From the NCBI GenBank assembly GCA_963978545.1, contig OZ021727.1, forward strand, positions 50,659,487 through 50,723,486: a stretch of DNA of 64,000 nucleotides. The letters are read 5' to 3'. This DNA is from Linyphia triangularis. Taxonomy: Eukaryota > Arthropoda > Arachnida > Araneae > Linyphiidae. The notes beneath the pieces are model-generated. The model did no database searches and was not told the DNA's origin. It saw nothing but the letters and a program-made list of their open reading frames with translations. How positions within the stretch are numbered: the stretch's first letter is position 1; each line of letters starts with the position of its first letter. Of the stretch, positions 50,501-56,509 are shown piece by piece. Made by a program: the position numbers and the translations under genes.

Positions 50501-52194
50501 AGTCCGAAGTCAATATGAAAACTTTCCCGATCACAGGGTCTTTTTATAGCAGGCGCGTGAGAACAATCCTGAAATTTCCAGCCAATTCATCGAAAAAGAA
50601 ACATCTCGAAATTGCTCGATTGCTTTAGGTGTTGCCACCTTTTTCTAACCTGTATAATCGCTTTTAATAAATAAAATAAGATAAAAATAAATTACAATAT
50701 AATTTTAAAATAATACGTCACTATTTACACTATATACAGACAATTTGTGCAACAAAACTTTTTTATAACCGTTTGTCGCCTCCGAAAAAAACAATAACAT
50801 TTATTTTCAAGAGGAAAATTATGCACCCTTACAAAAATGACGTTTTTATTTTCAGATTGTAATGTATTACTTTCATCAAAGAAAACATGTTTGGAAATAA
50901 TGTAACAGGTTTTATACAACAGAGAATTTTATTTAAACGCTTAAAATATACTGCATCAGAACATATTTTATAACCTTTCCATCAGCAGAATGTGAATTTA
51001 ATTTCTTAAATAAAGTTATGGCTCACGCAGTTTTAAAATCATTATACTTGGATTAATTTTATATAATTTTATTATGATGTTTTCTTACTTTTTTATTTAT
51101 GTCATTTAACATCAGGAACACTTTTATAAATTACATATTTTCCTGGAGGGACTTGTAAAAATCAAATTTAATAATTTTTTAAATAAATTTCCCATATTTT
51201 TTTTTATAATAATTTTATGATTTTTTTACTTTATTTTCATTTTAGCAATTTACACATGTGCTCTACCTTTAAAATCAAAAGAAATAAACCCCATAACAAT
51301 CTTTTAGTACCAAATCTATAATTTTATGTGATTCGTTAACAATAATTAATGTTTGACAATAGAAAAATAATGTATCGAGAAAATAAGATTATCTTATGAA
51401 ATGCAAAATAATAAATGCATATCTAAAATACTTAAAGGTGATACTTTAAAATCTCGCTTTGATAAAAAATATTTTATAGTTTTAAATCCTTTGTATTAAC
51501 TTCGGTTTTAAAGTGTATGTATGATTGTCGATGGGAGCGGAATCTGCGGAGGCCTAATTAACCACCTTGTCATCATCCAATTGGACTGAAACTTGGCAGA
51601 TAGATGCGATGTCGATAACAATGCATTCTATCAAATTTTGTGGCTGCAACTATCACTAAAAGGTCGCTTTTACGTAGTACTAATCAACCAACTTGCCGTC
51701 ATCCAATCGCGTTAAAATGGCATTGAAGCGATCATTGTTGAAACTCTTTCCTATTGCCAACATTTTTTTTAATAAATAATAAAAATACTTTAATTAGAAT
51801 GAATAATTATATTTGGATGTGAAAGCATAAATTGACGTTCATTTTTAACAAATAAATTTTGAAATGTAGTTTGGCGGAAATTTTGCTGATAGAAATATTT
51901 TTTATATCGGCGCTGTGTTAATGAATATAAAAATTGACAATGCATATGAAGGATTTTTTAAAAACTCTGTTTTTATAGGTTATATTATTTATCTGACCAC
52001 ATAAGTTAAGGAAGTTTAGCTGCTGTTCAAGTCAAATACAAGTAATTTGAACCTTTCTCACTCTCATATTGCATGCAACACTTATATTAAAATATACAAG
52101 TTACTATTAATTCTTACTTATTCTTGTGAACAGTTGTGGCAGTTCTGACATCAATTCATAAGGGGGACAGGAAAATATGTCACAGGAATCCATT
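22046..52194 (-). CDS. nrf-6-like: Gene 1: NRF-6-like membrane acyltransferase (acyltransferase-3 family), 12 exons, 5' end missing
   Basis: Exons in transcript order: 52118-52194, 45660-45756, 43593-43816, 41185-41371, 39117-39206, 31184-31346, 30989-31068, 30509-30664, 29322-29448, 28918-29092, 24101-24243, 22046-22156. Every junction is GT-AG with compatible phase, giving 542 residues to a TAA. Order of parts: end of the NRF domain with a paired-cysteine motif (1-57), first membrane segment (about 54-75), basic cytosolic linker (to about 132), then the multi-pass acyltransferase-3 domain. Family motifs seen: SVDTFFLLSGLL, HRFIRITP, WWRNLLYISN, WFLSNDMQFF, RIGPYVIG, LSYCAYLIHP and a final ESP. 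Known of the family: membrane proteins proposed to move or acylate lipids and drugs; the substrate here cannot be told. Odd: the segment before the conserved His is shortened (MYHGF), and the signal peptide and front half of the NRF domain were not found. Introns hold many transposons, including a sense-oriented LTR element. Confidence 0.9.
22289..22992. mobile_element. TTAA-flanked MITE in a gene 1 intron
   Basis: Terminal inverted repeats AGGGGTCTGGGACTCA and TGAGTCCCAGACCCC, with TTAA on both sides (22289-22292, 22989-22992). The interior is AT-rich and noncoding. Confidence 0.72.
24101..24243 (-). CDS. Gene 1 exon k: LPLSRLSYCAYLIHP
   Basis: 143 bases, acceptor TTTTCTAG, donor GTTAGT. 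LPLSRLSYCAYLIHP is among the most conserved strings of this acyltransferase group. Phase joins GQG|G to V-x-N as expected. Confidence 0.96.
24490..24950 (+). repeat. Family B repeat, copy 4 (3'-truncated)
   Basis: Covers the ACAAATTGATCTTCAATGTT block through CATCATCAACGATCG and GAATTATCGATATATA. The last third is missing. Confidence 0.75.
25402..25485. repeat. A-rich hairpin
   Basis: TTAAATCTTTAAAAAAA...CATGAACT and its complement AGTTCATGTTTTTTTAAAAG. This is a run-containing palindrome. Confidence 0.65.
25670..26003 (+). repeat. Family B repeat, copy 5 (5'-truncated)
   Basis: Holds only the last part: GAGCATTGCCTATCAACGAC, GAAAACGGTAAGTTA and GAAAGTTGTGCGATGTTCCA, the family's 3' end. 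It overlaps in content with copy 4, so it is a separate insertion. Confidence 0.75.
26195..26226 (+). repeat. (TA)n microsatellite
   Basis: About 16 TA units followed by a T-run. Confidence 0.95.
27116..27299 (-). mobile_element. tRNA-derived SINE with 13-bp TSD
   Basis: The minus strand begins with a tRNA-like head: A box GTATAGTGGTTAGC and B box GGTTCGAGTCC. It ends in an ACCAACCAACC tail. GACTTAACTTTGT flanks it at 27103-27115 and 27300-27312. The GTGTTAGGCATGGGTGTT junction relates it to family 1. Confidence 0.9.
27688..27745. repeat. Hairpin, 24-bp arms
   Basis: GGTGAGGTATTTTAATAAAT and its complement (one mismatch) flank an 8-10 base loop. No T-run suggests a terminator. Confidence 0.85.
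28918..29092 (-). CDS. Gene 1 exon j: two membrane segments, ends GQGG
   Basis: 175 bases. It reads MILYCGWAASTCCIIYSIFG, then ICFASVIAWVIFVCISGQG with a split Gly codon. Acceptor TTTTCAG, donor GTATTA. The final C-x-x-G-x-GG is the family's conserved turn. Confidence 0.95.
29322..29448 (-). CDS. Gene 1 exon i: IIEYYDQLYVMPYMRIGPYVIG
   Basis: 127 bases, acceptor TATTTGCAG, donor GTAAGT, phase 0 out. The Y-x-x-PY-x-RIGPY-x-IG motif is characteristic of the family, followed by a basic stretch after the membrane segment. Confidence 0.94.
30509..30664 (-). CDS. Gene 1 exon h: membrane segment and luminal loop
   Basis: 156 bases. It reads WPMFGISILVMLLSTTVLTN, then a polar loop ending FNVYVR. 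Of several GT donors, only AGAAA|GTAAGA gives the phase needed by exon i. Confidence 0.9.
30989..31068 (-). CDS. Gene 1 exon g: CMAWSWFLSNDMQFF
   Basis: 80 bases, acceptor TTTTTTTAG, donor GTACGT. It encodes the near-invariant C-x-x-x-SW-x-L-x-NDMQFF-x-ISPL block of NRF-6 acyltransferases. Confidence 0.96.
31184..31346 (-). CDS. Gene 1 exon f: ITPMY ... WWRNLLYISN
   Basis: 163 bases, phase 2 in and phase 0 out. It encodes RITPMYMIILGFYAI, then C-KKYWWRNLLYISNIW, a family hallmark. Acceptor TTTTTCAG, donor GTATGT. An intron of about 7.8 kb upstream holds both hAT elements. Confidence 0.95.
31696..32442. mobile_element. Long foldback element, possibly mariner-like
   Basis: Ends CAGGGTGGTCATAAAG and its inverted copy CTTTATAACCACCCTG. 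The arms of about 250-270 bp remain alignable over nearly all of their length (for example TTTTCCTGTCGCAAAATGCT and AGCATTTTGCGACAGGAAAA). The CAGGGTG end next to TA suggests mariner ancestry. The right flank lacks TA. Confidence 0.78.
32814..33107 (+). mobile_element. tRNA-derived SINE (family 2) with TSD
   Basis: Head with A-box GCGGTAGAGTATCGAG and B box GGTTCGAGCC, then a body of about 200 bp and an AAACAAACAAACAA tail. AGTGAATGT flanks it at 32805-32813 and 33108-33116. Confidence 0.88.
34903..35060 (-). mobile_element. SINE copy (family 1) nested in a hAT element
   Basis: The minus strand reads GATGGCTGTATGGTTAGAGC (A-box-like), then the family body. It lies wholly inside the hAT element 33567-35564. 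No clear TSD. Confidence 0.7.
35095..35310 (+). repeat. 27-bp minisatellite
   Basis: About seven to eight units of the AATCTGTTTAAAATGAATTG type, progressively degenerate rightwards, inside the hAT element. Confidence 0.8.
35674..35793 (-). mobile_element. 5'-truncated SINE (family 1) with 10-bp TSD
   Basis: The minus strand body begins at AGTTAGGCATGGATGTTCGT, so the tRNA head is missing. TTCATTAGTT flanks it at 35664-35673 and 35794-35803, indicating target-primed insertion. Confidence 0.8.
35891..37563. mobile_element. hAT-type DNA transposon, non-autonomous, 8-bp TSD
   Basis: Terminal repeats TAGGCCTGGGC and GCCCAAGCCTA with subterminal ATCG-rich text (GCGATATATCG, CGATACATCG). CTGACCAG flanks it at 35883-35890 and 37564-37571. 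No transposase. Three imperfect units of about 100 bp (with GGCGCGGTGT) lie at 37116-37400. Confidence 0.92.
37116..37400 (+). repeat. Three imperfect units of about 100 bp in the hAT element
   Basis: Each unit runs from GGCGCGGTGT-like text, through TACGTTTCTGTACAGTCTTG or its variant, to CCGCGCAT. The first copy is the most diverged. Confidence 0.7.
37888..38052 (+). repeat. Tandem repeat, 3 x 55 bp
   Basis: Three units, each ATGCACTCAATTGCCCTC... to GTTCACTTT, differing at only two positions. There are no spacers, so this is not a CRISPR array. Confidence 0.97.
39117..39206 (-). CDS. Gene 1 exon e: SGLL ... HRFIR
   Basis: 90 bases. The split codon completes Ser of LLSGLL. It ends in YAHRFI plus a split Arg, the conserved basic loop of acyltransferase-3 proteins. 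Acceptor TTTTTAG, donor GTATCT. Confidence 0.92.
39957..40905. mobile_element. Foldback element split by A-runs and a MITE
   Basis: 39957-40160 is inverted at about 40695-40905 (shared AAAATGCGTTTTTCTCAAA, TAATTTTTTGAAGATAA, ATTAAAATTTAAATTCTTC) with moderate divergence. The loop carries a run of about 50 A with one T (40281-40329) and the nested MITE 40373-40589. Confidence 0.75.
40373..40589. mobile_element. piggyBac-like MITE, 217 bp, TTAA target
   Basis: CCTTTAACTGCTGT at the left end and ACAGCAGTTAAAGG at the right end, directly flanked by TTAA (40369-40372, 40590-40593). The CCY start and TTAA duplication are piggyBac features. Confidence 0.82.
41185..41371 (-). CDS. Gene 1 exon d: conserved-His membrane segment through SVDTFF motif
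   Basis: 187 bases with acceptor GTTGTTTAAG, phase-compatible with exons c and e. It reads YSMSTLKSLLIILILMYHGF, a degenerate form of the usual G-x-RF-x-x-M...HGY segment with His kept, then HSVDTFFLL. Residues normally present before this segment are absent, so the exon is shorter than in the pseudogene (62046-62218). Confidence 0.8.
41939..42390 (+). repeat. Tandem duplication of about 224 bp
   Basis: GTGGTCGTTCAA, ACTTACATGCTATTT and TTTTTCCATTAA recur in order in 41939-42162 and 42163-42390. The minus strand of the right unit has a 108-residue open reading (42171-42497) vaguely like a retrotransposon gag, but not enough to name. Confidence 0.65.
43593..43816 (-). CDS. Gene 1 exon c: first membrane segment and basic linker
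   Basis: Joins exon b to give the hydrophobic run ILMICFLCIFFVLSFVATLI, then a Lys/Arg/Asn-rich linker ending QQPKSS. Acceptor CAATTTTAG, donor GTAATT, phase 1 out. The paralogous exon at 4051-4229 has the same phases and a shorter linker. Confidence 0.85.
44092..44215 (+). repeat. Family B repeat, copy 6 (5' end only), inside a TTAA-flanked element
   Basis: TACTTTCAATTACTCAT, GGGTAATGAAAGTATAAC and ATTTCTCCACGTTTTGGA match the first 120 bp of copies 1-3. It lies in the left arm of the element 44063-44860. Confidence 0.7.
44236..44259 (+). repeat. (TTA)n microsatellite
   Basis: Seven TTA/ATT units in the left arm of the 44063-44860 element. Confidence 0.85.
45660..45756 (-). CDS. Gene 1 exon b: membrane-proximal NRF end
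   Basis: 97 bases, phase 2 in and phase 2 out, acceptor GTTTTTCAG, donor GTAATT. It reads INSFGEAKSFF then SRKSTTVEILM. Gene 2 has an exon of exactly the same length and phase (4974-5070) that shares SRKSTT at the same place. The LTR retrotransposon lies in the intron just upstream. Confidence 0.82.
46117..46163. repeat. Hairpin
   Basis: TATCAAAACACAATGAAT and its near-complement ATTCATTGTGTTTCGATA with an 8-10 base loop. Confidence 0.8.
46204..46310. repeat. Hairpin, stem about 40 bp
   Basis: TGTTAAATAAAAATATGAAA followed by AATATTATT pairs with its complement ending TTTATTTAGCATTC around a short loop with TTGAATCGTCAAAAATTCAA. Confidence 0.82.
47063..47512 (-). repeat. 3' LTR of the Ty3/gypsy element
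   Basis: 450 bp, nearly the same as 50291-50754 apart from scattered substitutions and a 12-base length difference. On the minus strand it has TATAAAAA at 47299-47306 and AATAAA at 47119-47124. Confidence 0.93.
47513..47525 (-). other. Polypurine tract
   Basis: AAGAAGGGGGAAA on the minus strand directly before the 3' LTR, the expected plus-strand primer position. Confidence 0.85.
47565..48500 (-). CDS. Retrotransposon linker fused to C-terminal integrase (deletion junction)
   Basis: 311 residues. The first part (about 1-150) is a low-complexity linker that normally lies between protease and reverse transcriptase. From about residue 155 it is integrase: LLLAYGSATHETTGFSP, the FARERNN...KIRYDAKAT region, EGDKVWLWNPK and a GPF-type module (WAGPFLVLKKINDVVVRL). 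The polymerase, RNase H and the integrase zinc and catalytic N-terminal parts are absent. The join is near 48040-48060. Confidence 0.88.
   Translation of the reverse strand: MHDLDMKELCVYRIMAHEDNVIENAEESTSMKSTSPASEREPKKATLMKPSQEVAHVEMDKVSEERIDIRAPVTSIERRSWDLSAAPADDSNAITENLTEDDVRLNGSGNGNSLSGSSCPENIRRSSKTEFKSGTPAFSYQQPISKSCNQQDGDQKLSPLLLAYGSATHETTGFSPSLKMFGRDLRLPCNLLFGQPPDTPSSPVQYLDDLQARLEAVHRFARERNNIMTERMKIRYDAKATDRSFQEGDKVWLWNPKNRKGLSPKLQMNWAGPFLVLKKINDVVVRLPRTPSCKPRVVHYNRLAPYYGRSH
48488..49264 (-). CDS. Nucleocapsid zinc knuckle and aspartic protease of the retrotransposon
   Basis: 258 residues in a different frame from gag. The C-terminal end of the capsid is followed by a CCHC knuckle (CWHCKREGHLRSNC) and a retropepsin domain with LIVDSGANVTIV and ILGLDFLKKNGI. 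The frame closes early (48488), 13 bases into the next open frame, instead of running into the linker before reverse transcriptase. Confidence 0.9.
   Translation of the reverse strand: MQQAVRLSQNKNLKSALVYAMRVEAAQLASGKDRRYVCGALAGDSSDFVTSKLQELESKIDRMMRSYPGARDRKTRVICWHCKREGHLRSNCLDLKKRRDNTTTESQQLNLRRCHLAGQKLQCRTGEASTSRFHVSSRQGGNQGLFVKGEINGTPCRLIVDSGANVTIVRTDVVRRLNSRLLYTAPSVSLQTVSGGNISVHVKLEVDIALGFNTYKHTVYVAEIVDPCILGLDFLKKNGITLNFEKSKHGEAKFLCTI
49320..50258 (-). CDS. gag of the LTR retrotransposon
   Basis: 312 residues starting MPTTRGMMEDQ. The first 175 or so residues are Ala/Glu/Lys-rich with repeated T-A-A-x-E-M-K units and heptad spacing (coiled coil). The rest looks like a Ty3-type capsid (FDGRSSWRVYQTQFE, LRGEAADILQTL, ALELRFGEQ). 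It stops at 49320 because a C-run in the coding strand has one base too many for the capsid frame to continue into the zinc-knuckle reading. Confidence 0.85.
   Translation of the reverse strand: MPTTRGMMEDQMKQLMEIVAGMKAQQETTAAEMKACQGTAAAEMKEIKSGQESTAAAIAATSSEIRVLAAKCETTSAVVNEIKEEMKIELASMVESTIIETTSNVLQSVKEELFNAVRKKVDEKFEEFNGKVNNLGDKVSTMKEEKEKFQVAVEERFEKFHNAVEERLREMETREAATIATPKWDNVSTPFIAPRSTIKVATFDGRSSWRVYQTQFEIIASANGWDDTSKAFHLAASLRGEAADILQTLPEEKLGEFVALASALELRFGEQHLKDYNRLQLKVRQQKANETLQEMASDIERLSLLAFPDCPP
50272..50289 (-). other. Primer-binding site (tRNA-Leu)
   Basis: On the minus strand TGGTGTCAGAAGTGGGGT lies one base inside the 5' LTR. It is complementary, with one mismatch, to the 3' end of animal tRNA-Leu of the CAG/CAA type including CCA (from knowledge of that tRNA). 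Confidence 0.82.
50291..50754 (-). repeat. 5' LTR of the Ty3/gypsy element
   Basis: 464 bp. It holds an extra 12 bases (a CAACACAAGCTT duplication) relative to the other LTR. TATAAAAA is at 50541-50548 and AATAAA at 50347-50352 on the minus strand, matching LTR promoter and terminator positions. Confidence 0.93.
51535..51725 (+). repeat. Units of the 8.7-9.6 kb minisatellite
   Basis: Contains TCATCCAATTGGACTGAAAC, ATGCATTCTATCAAATTTTG and CACTAAAAGGTCGCTTTTAC in the same order as the left-hand array. Confidence 0.7.
52118..52194 (-). CDS. Gene 1 exon a: end of NRF domain, cysteine motif
   Basis: Reads MDSCDIFSCPPYELMSEL and ends FTRI in phase 1 before GTAAGA. It aligns with gene 2 exon 5704-5796 (ACDADTC, MSEM, F-x-R) and with pseudogene exon 59119-59212. 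The acceptor used here is TTACCTTCAG. A second acceptor about 35 bases upstream would also stay open, so the 5' edge is uncertain. Earlier NRF exons were not found. Confidence 0.72.
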
Positions 52195-52418
52195 CTGAAG
52201 GTAAAATTTAATAAATTAATTGTTTGCAACTAAATGAGCAATTTTTTTTTAAAAGTTTTTGTTGATCTCTGAAACTTTTTTTTTATTAAATTTCAAATCT
52301 GTATGCCTTTCAAGTAATAATTTGTGTTTTATTAAAAATTTCAAATAACATCTCTAATATAATTATTGTGTTGCGCGTTTACCGAATATTAGTGTTTATT
52401 TAATATCCTTTTCTTTCA

Positions 52419-52424
<6 letters not shown>

Positions 52425-52460
<36 letters not shown>
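52425..52460 (+). repeat. A-run, 36 bases
   Basis: Uninterrupted A-run upstream of gene 1 exon a. Confidence 0.95.
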
Positions 52461-52462
<2 letters not shown>

Positions 52463-53216
52463 CATTAAATAGCTAATAATTTCAAAATGTGGAAAATTAT
52501 AGAATTTACATCGTATGAGAAATTGAATTGATTTTTCGTTAAAAGTTATCTTGATCCTATAAGAAGTGACGTAAGAATTCATAAATATGCGTATAATTAC
52601 TCTCGACAGCTCAGAATATAACATTTCAACTGGTGCAGTAATTATTATATTAAGAATAAAAGGTAGAAAAAAAAGTCGAGAAAAACATTTCAGAACTTAC
52701 AAATGCGTGTACCGAAAAATTTGAATAAAACACGGCTTCACTTACTCCTACATTCAAATTGTTATATTTGTGGTTAATTTGAAAACAATACATCTGATAC
52801 CAATTAGAATATCATATCAATAAAGCGAATACGTTAACTGACAAAATTTATTTTTGTATGATAGCTAAATAAAATTTATACATTGATATCTATTGCTATT
52901 AATAATTTTACATTAATAGCACTTTATTTTTAAGTTAGTAGTTATCATATAGAAACTATATAAGTTTACAAACAAATGTTTTTTTAATAAACATATTCTT
53001 TAAAACACTTAGTAAATATAAGCTCTAATAACTAACATAAACTACCTCTCAATATCTCAGATTGATATTTGTTTACATTTGGAAATTCTGGGATTTTAAA
53101 CTAATAAGAAATTAGGGCTAGTAAAATTTGAAATGCATCACATATTCAACTATGATAAACACAATTTAATTCTAACAATTAAAAAATTTTAACCACTGAT
53201 ATCGTACAACAACTTC

Positions 53217-53374
53217 CTCTGGCCTCGCATACCGTAGGTGCTGGGTTCGAATCCTGGATTAGGAATGGATGTTCATTGTGGTTCGGAATCCACGTTAAGC
53301 TGTAGCTCCCGTCCTTATAAGCGATTATTGTTTTAAAAAATAGATCGTTGAGCATTCAAACCAACTAACTTACT
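53217..53374 (+). mobile_element. SINE copy (family 1) with 8-bp TSD
   Basis: B box GGTTCGAATCC, body GGATGTTCATTGTGGTTCGG. ACAACTTC flanks both sides (53209-53216 and 53375-53382). Confidence 0.8.
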
Positions 53375-53382
53375 ACAACTTC

Positions 53383-56334
53383 TGGATAGTTAATGCGGGA
53401 CTATTGACTTGAAACCAAAGAACGCTTAACACTATTGAAGTTGTAGTTGGTTAGCATTCAATTAAAAATATATAAGTCTTACCTTTTAAAAATTGTAATG
53501 CCAGCAAAACGCAGCTTCTTTGAAAACTTTTATGAATGAGTTATGTGAATATTTCATAGAGCCATTAAGAAACTCTGACTGAGACATCCACTTTCACTAA
53601 CTAAAATGTCTTCCTATGACTGATTGAAGAAAACATAATTATGCTGCTGTTGACGCACAATAGAACACCATTTTTAAACCTTAACCATCAAAATTAATCA
53701 CAAAAACTCAGACTGATTGCTTGAAAGAAACTAGTTATGGTTTTTGGAAGTCTAATTTGGAAGAAAAGCAAGGTCACATGCTTTATGTCTGTAAGATAAT
53801 TAAATTATTTATTTAGGGAAGTTTTTTTTATGGGTAAACACGCTATTGGTGAACAATACTTTTTACTCTTAATAATCTATTAGCATTAAGGATTTTCCCG
53901 AAGAAAGAAGTTTGTTCATTGACAAATAATTTTCTTTTTAGTTAAATAAAATGTTTTGATTAATCTTCACACTATGGAATATATAGCTAATATTATTTTT
54001 AAAAAGAATGAATTTTTGTTAAAACTAATATAAAGATCTATGTAGATCAATAAACAATATCTATAAAATACAACAACAACGACCGAATAGATGGAAATAA
54101 TAACAAAAAAATAATGCTTAGAAAATAATAATGATACTTCATGACCCTTTTTGTTCATTCTTTCATTTGTTGACAGGCATGAATTAATCTATAAACAAAT
54201 TTTAATAAAAAAACTGCCCCATATAATATGTTAATCATTATTGTTTGAAAATAAAAATAGCAACTAAATTTCAAGCAGACATTTGGAATAAACTATACGT
54301 TCATAAGTTATATTTTACTCCGAAACACTAAGTTATTTTGTTTAATTATTATACATATTGGAAAAATTATTTTGAAAAAAAAAAAAAAAAAAATCATAAC
54401 TTTTTAAATATTTAATAAAATAGCTAAATATAATTTTTAATAAAAGTGCATTTATGTTAAGACTAATATAAATTTGGCAAAAGTAATAATTGTTATAATG
54501 CATCCCATTTAAATCTCCTTTTCATAACTAAATTTAATTAAGTAAACAATTTATTGATGCTGAAATAAATAAGGAAGGATTATCATTTTCAAATACAGTA
54601 TGTTCTGAAAATACAACTTATAAAAATAAATAAATGATTCATGATTAAAAAAAAGCTTGTAAATAGTTTTACTAAAGTATAGAGATAGAGATAGATATTT
54701 ATTAGATATTTTAATCTTATTTTACACTTGTATTTTTTTCGTGGCAGACAATTTGATAATCACTGCTCTTTAGTAAAACGAAGTGTTTTGAATTATTTTT
54801 GCATTTAATACATAATTTTAGAGCCTGATTAAAATATTCTGCTTTAAGAACTTGATCACTTTGATGAGTTTCGTATCTTAGCTAAAGAAAAGGGGAGATA
54901 AAATGTTGATAAGTCAGTCTCATTTGATGTTTTCCTTAGAAAATTCTGTGTTTGACTGTAAAAATTGCCTTTTTAGAGGATTTTCTGCAATGCACTTTAT
55001 CTTTAAATCAAACATTGCAAACAAGATTCGTAACAAACGAGTTAAAGAAGGTTCTGAATATTGTAATCTTATCAATACTAAAAGAACTCTTGTTGATCAT
55101 TAAATAGCGCCTGATTCGAACACGAAGAGTTCCTTCAATTGATAACAAATTTTGAGGTTAATGAACGTCCTTTTTGTTTAATCTTTTCATTGCCAATTTT
55201 GACCTTTTAAATAATGCGATAGTATTTAGCTAGTTTTACAATTTCCACTCGATGAGCTTTTTTTTCGAAAATTGAAATGCTTAGGTTCATTTTTTTTCCC
55301 TTTCGATTGTAAATTTCTATGTTAAAGTTCACGGGGAAAATATCGAGTTTTTTTTTTTTTTTTTTTAAAGTATGGACGTTAACAACAATAGAAATGTACA
55401 GCAAATTAAAAAAGGGAGTTTTTTTATTCTGCATTAAAATTCCTCTAATTCTTTATCAATAATAATGTGCAAAGTGTTTGACTAGCCATATTTGAGAAAA
55501 ATATACAATATTTTTAAGAACTGCTGAATTCATTATTTGGAGCTCACATGCCTTGGACCCCACGTGCTGTAGGCCTTGGATTTGGTGATAAAAATAAGTT
55601 TCCAGCAATTTCTGATTTAAAAAATAGATATAATGAAGATTGCAATTGGTGGCTTTAAGTCAAATGTAGGAGTTTCCTAGAGTGGAGTTTCTTAGTGTAT
55701 TTTTTCCATTCGAAATTTAAACGCGAGTCAGTTTAAGTTGAGATACGGGCAGTGTAAAAACCTCTTTGGATATGGATAACTCATAGTAGTCCAGATATTT
55801 ATACAACAATGTTATAGTGTAGTATATCCCAACAGCTCCAATCAACGTTACAACGTGTTTTTTTACATCTCAATGATTTACCCTGAGTAGGTATTAATTT
55901 TTTCTATAAGCAAGTATTATGTAAAATTTTATCATTGAAAATTGTGCTGAGCAAAATACAAGATAGTCGATACCTATCTAATTAATTTCCCTTCGACACC
56001 CTTCCAAAAAATGCAAATTTTCTAGTTTTCAAATATGATTGTTGTAATATAAGTTTTAGCTTGTGAATTTCTGATAAAAAATGTATTTTCTTTTTATGCG
56101 AAATAGTAAAATGGGGGAGATTGAGATTGTACATACATCATCCCCTGACGAGATTGTAGCAATTCAGCTGTTTATTTCCATTTCTTATAATGGCGACACT
56201 GTTCAATGCAGCCAAGCATTTCACAAAACTCCTGTGAATTATACCTTTTTCTAAATTATACCTAATCACAGAAGTTAATTCTCTGATTAATCAAGATGGT
56301 ATAGAAACAACGAATAATTTCCTAGTGAGTGGTA
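53383..56334. other. Spacer between gene 1 (minus) and gene 3 (plus)
   Basis: This is where the missing 5' exons or promoter of gene 1 and the promoter of gene 3 should lie. No NRF text was found on the minus strand. Only AT-rich DNA with short open readings was seen. Confidence 0.5.
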
Positions 56335-56509
56335 ATGATGATAAAACTCGTGCTCAGTTTGTTTTTACATTTTTTTTATAAATTCTTCAATAATACATTT
56401 TCATACGCAGTAGCTGACTTTTTAACACAGAAAGCTTCGTATAAATGTATCGAAGATTTTAAACTCTCTTTTCAAAATTTTCAGTCAATAGATGGCTGGG
56501 CAATAAAAA
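56335..56509 (+). pseudogene. Gene 3 exon 1: signal peptide and NRF start
   Basis: Two adjacent ATGs (56335, 56338) open a hydrophobic leader, then YKCIEDF...DGWAIK, the start of the NRF domain. Donor GTAAGT, phase 1. Confidence 0.82.

Larger units (their letters stand above)
47063..50754 (-). mobile_element. Ty3/gypsy LTR retrotransposon, internally deleted (no reverse transcriptase or RNase H)
   Basis: Flanked by 450- and 464-bp LTRs that begin TG and end CA. Read on the minus strand the order is: 5' LTR, primer site matching the 3' end of tRNA-Leu, gag, zinc knuckle, protease, linker, then only the C-terminal half of integrase, purine tract, 3' LTR. Reverse transcriptase, RNase H and the integrase N-terminal part are missing, so it cannot move on its own. 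Two further frame changes separate gag from protease and protease from the linker. Flanking 4-mers (ATAC / AAAC) are only a three-of-four match as a target duplication. It sits in a gene 1 intron (52118 to 45756) in the same orientation as the gene. Confidence 0.93.
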
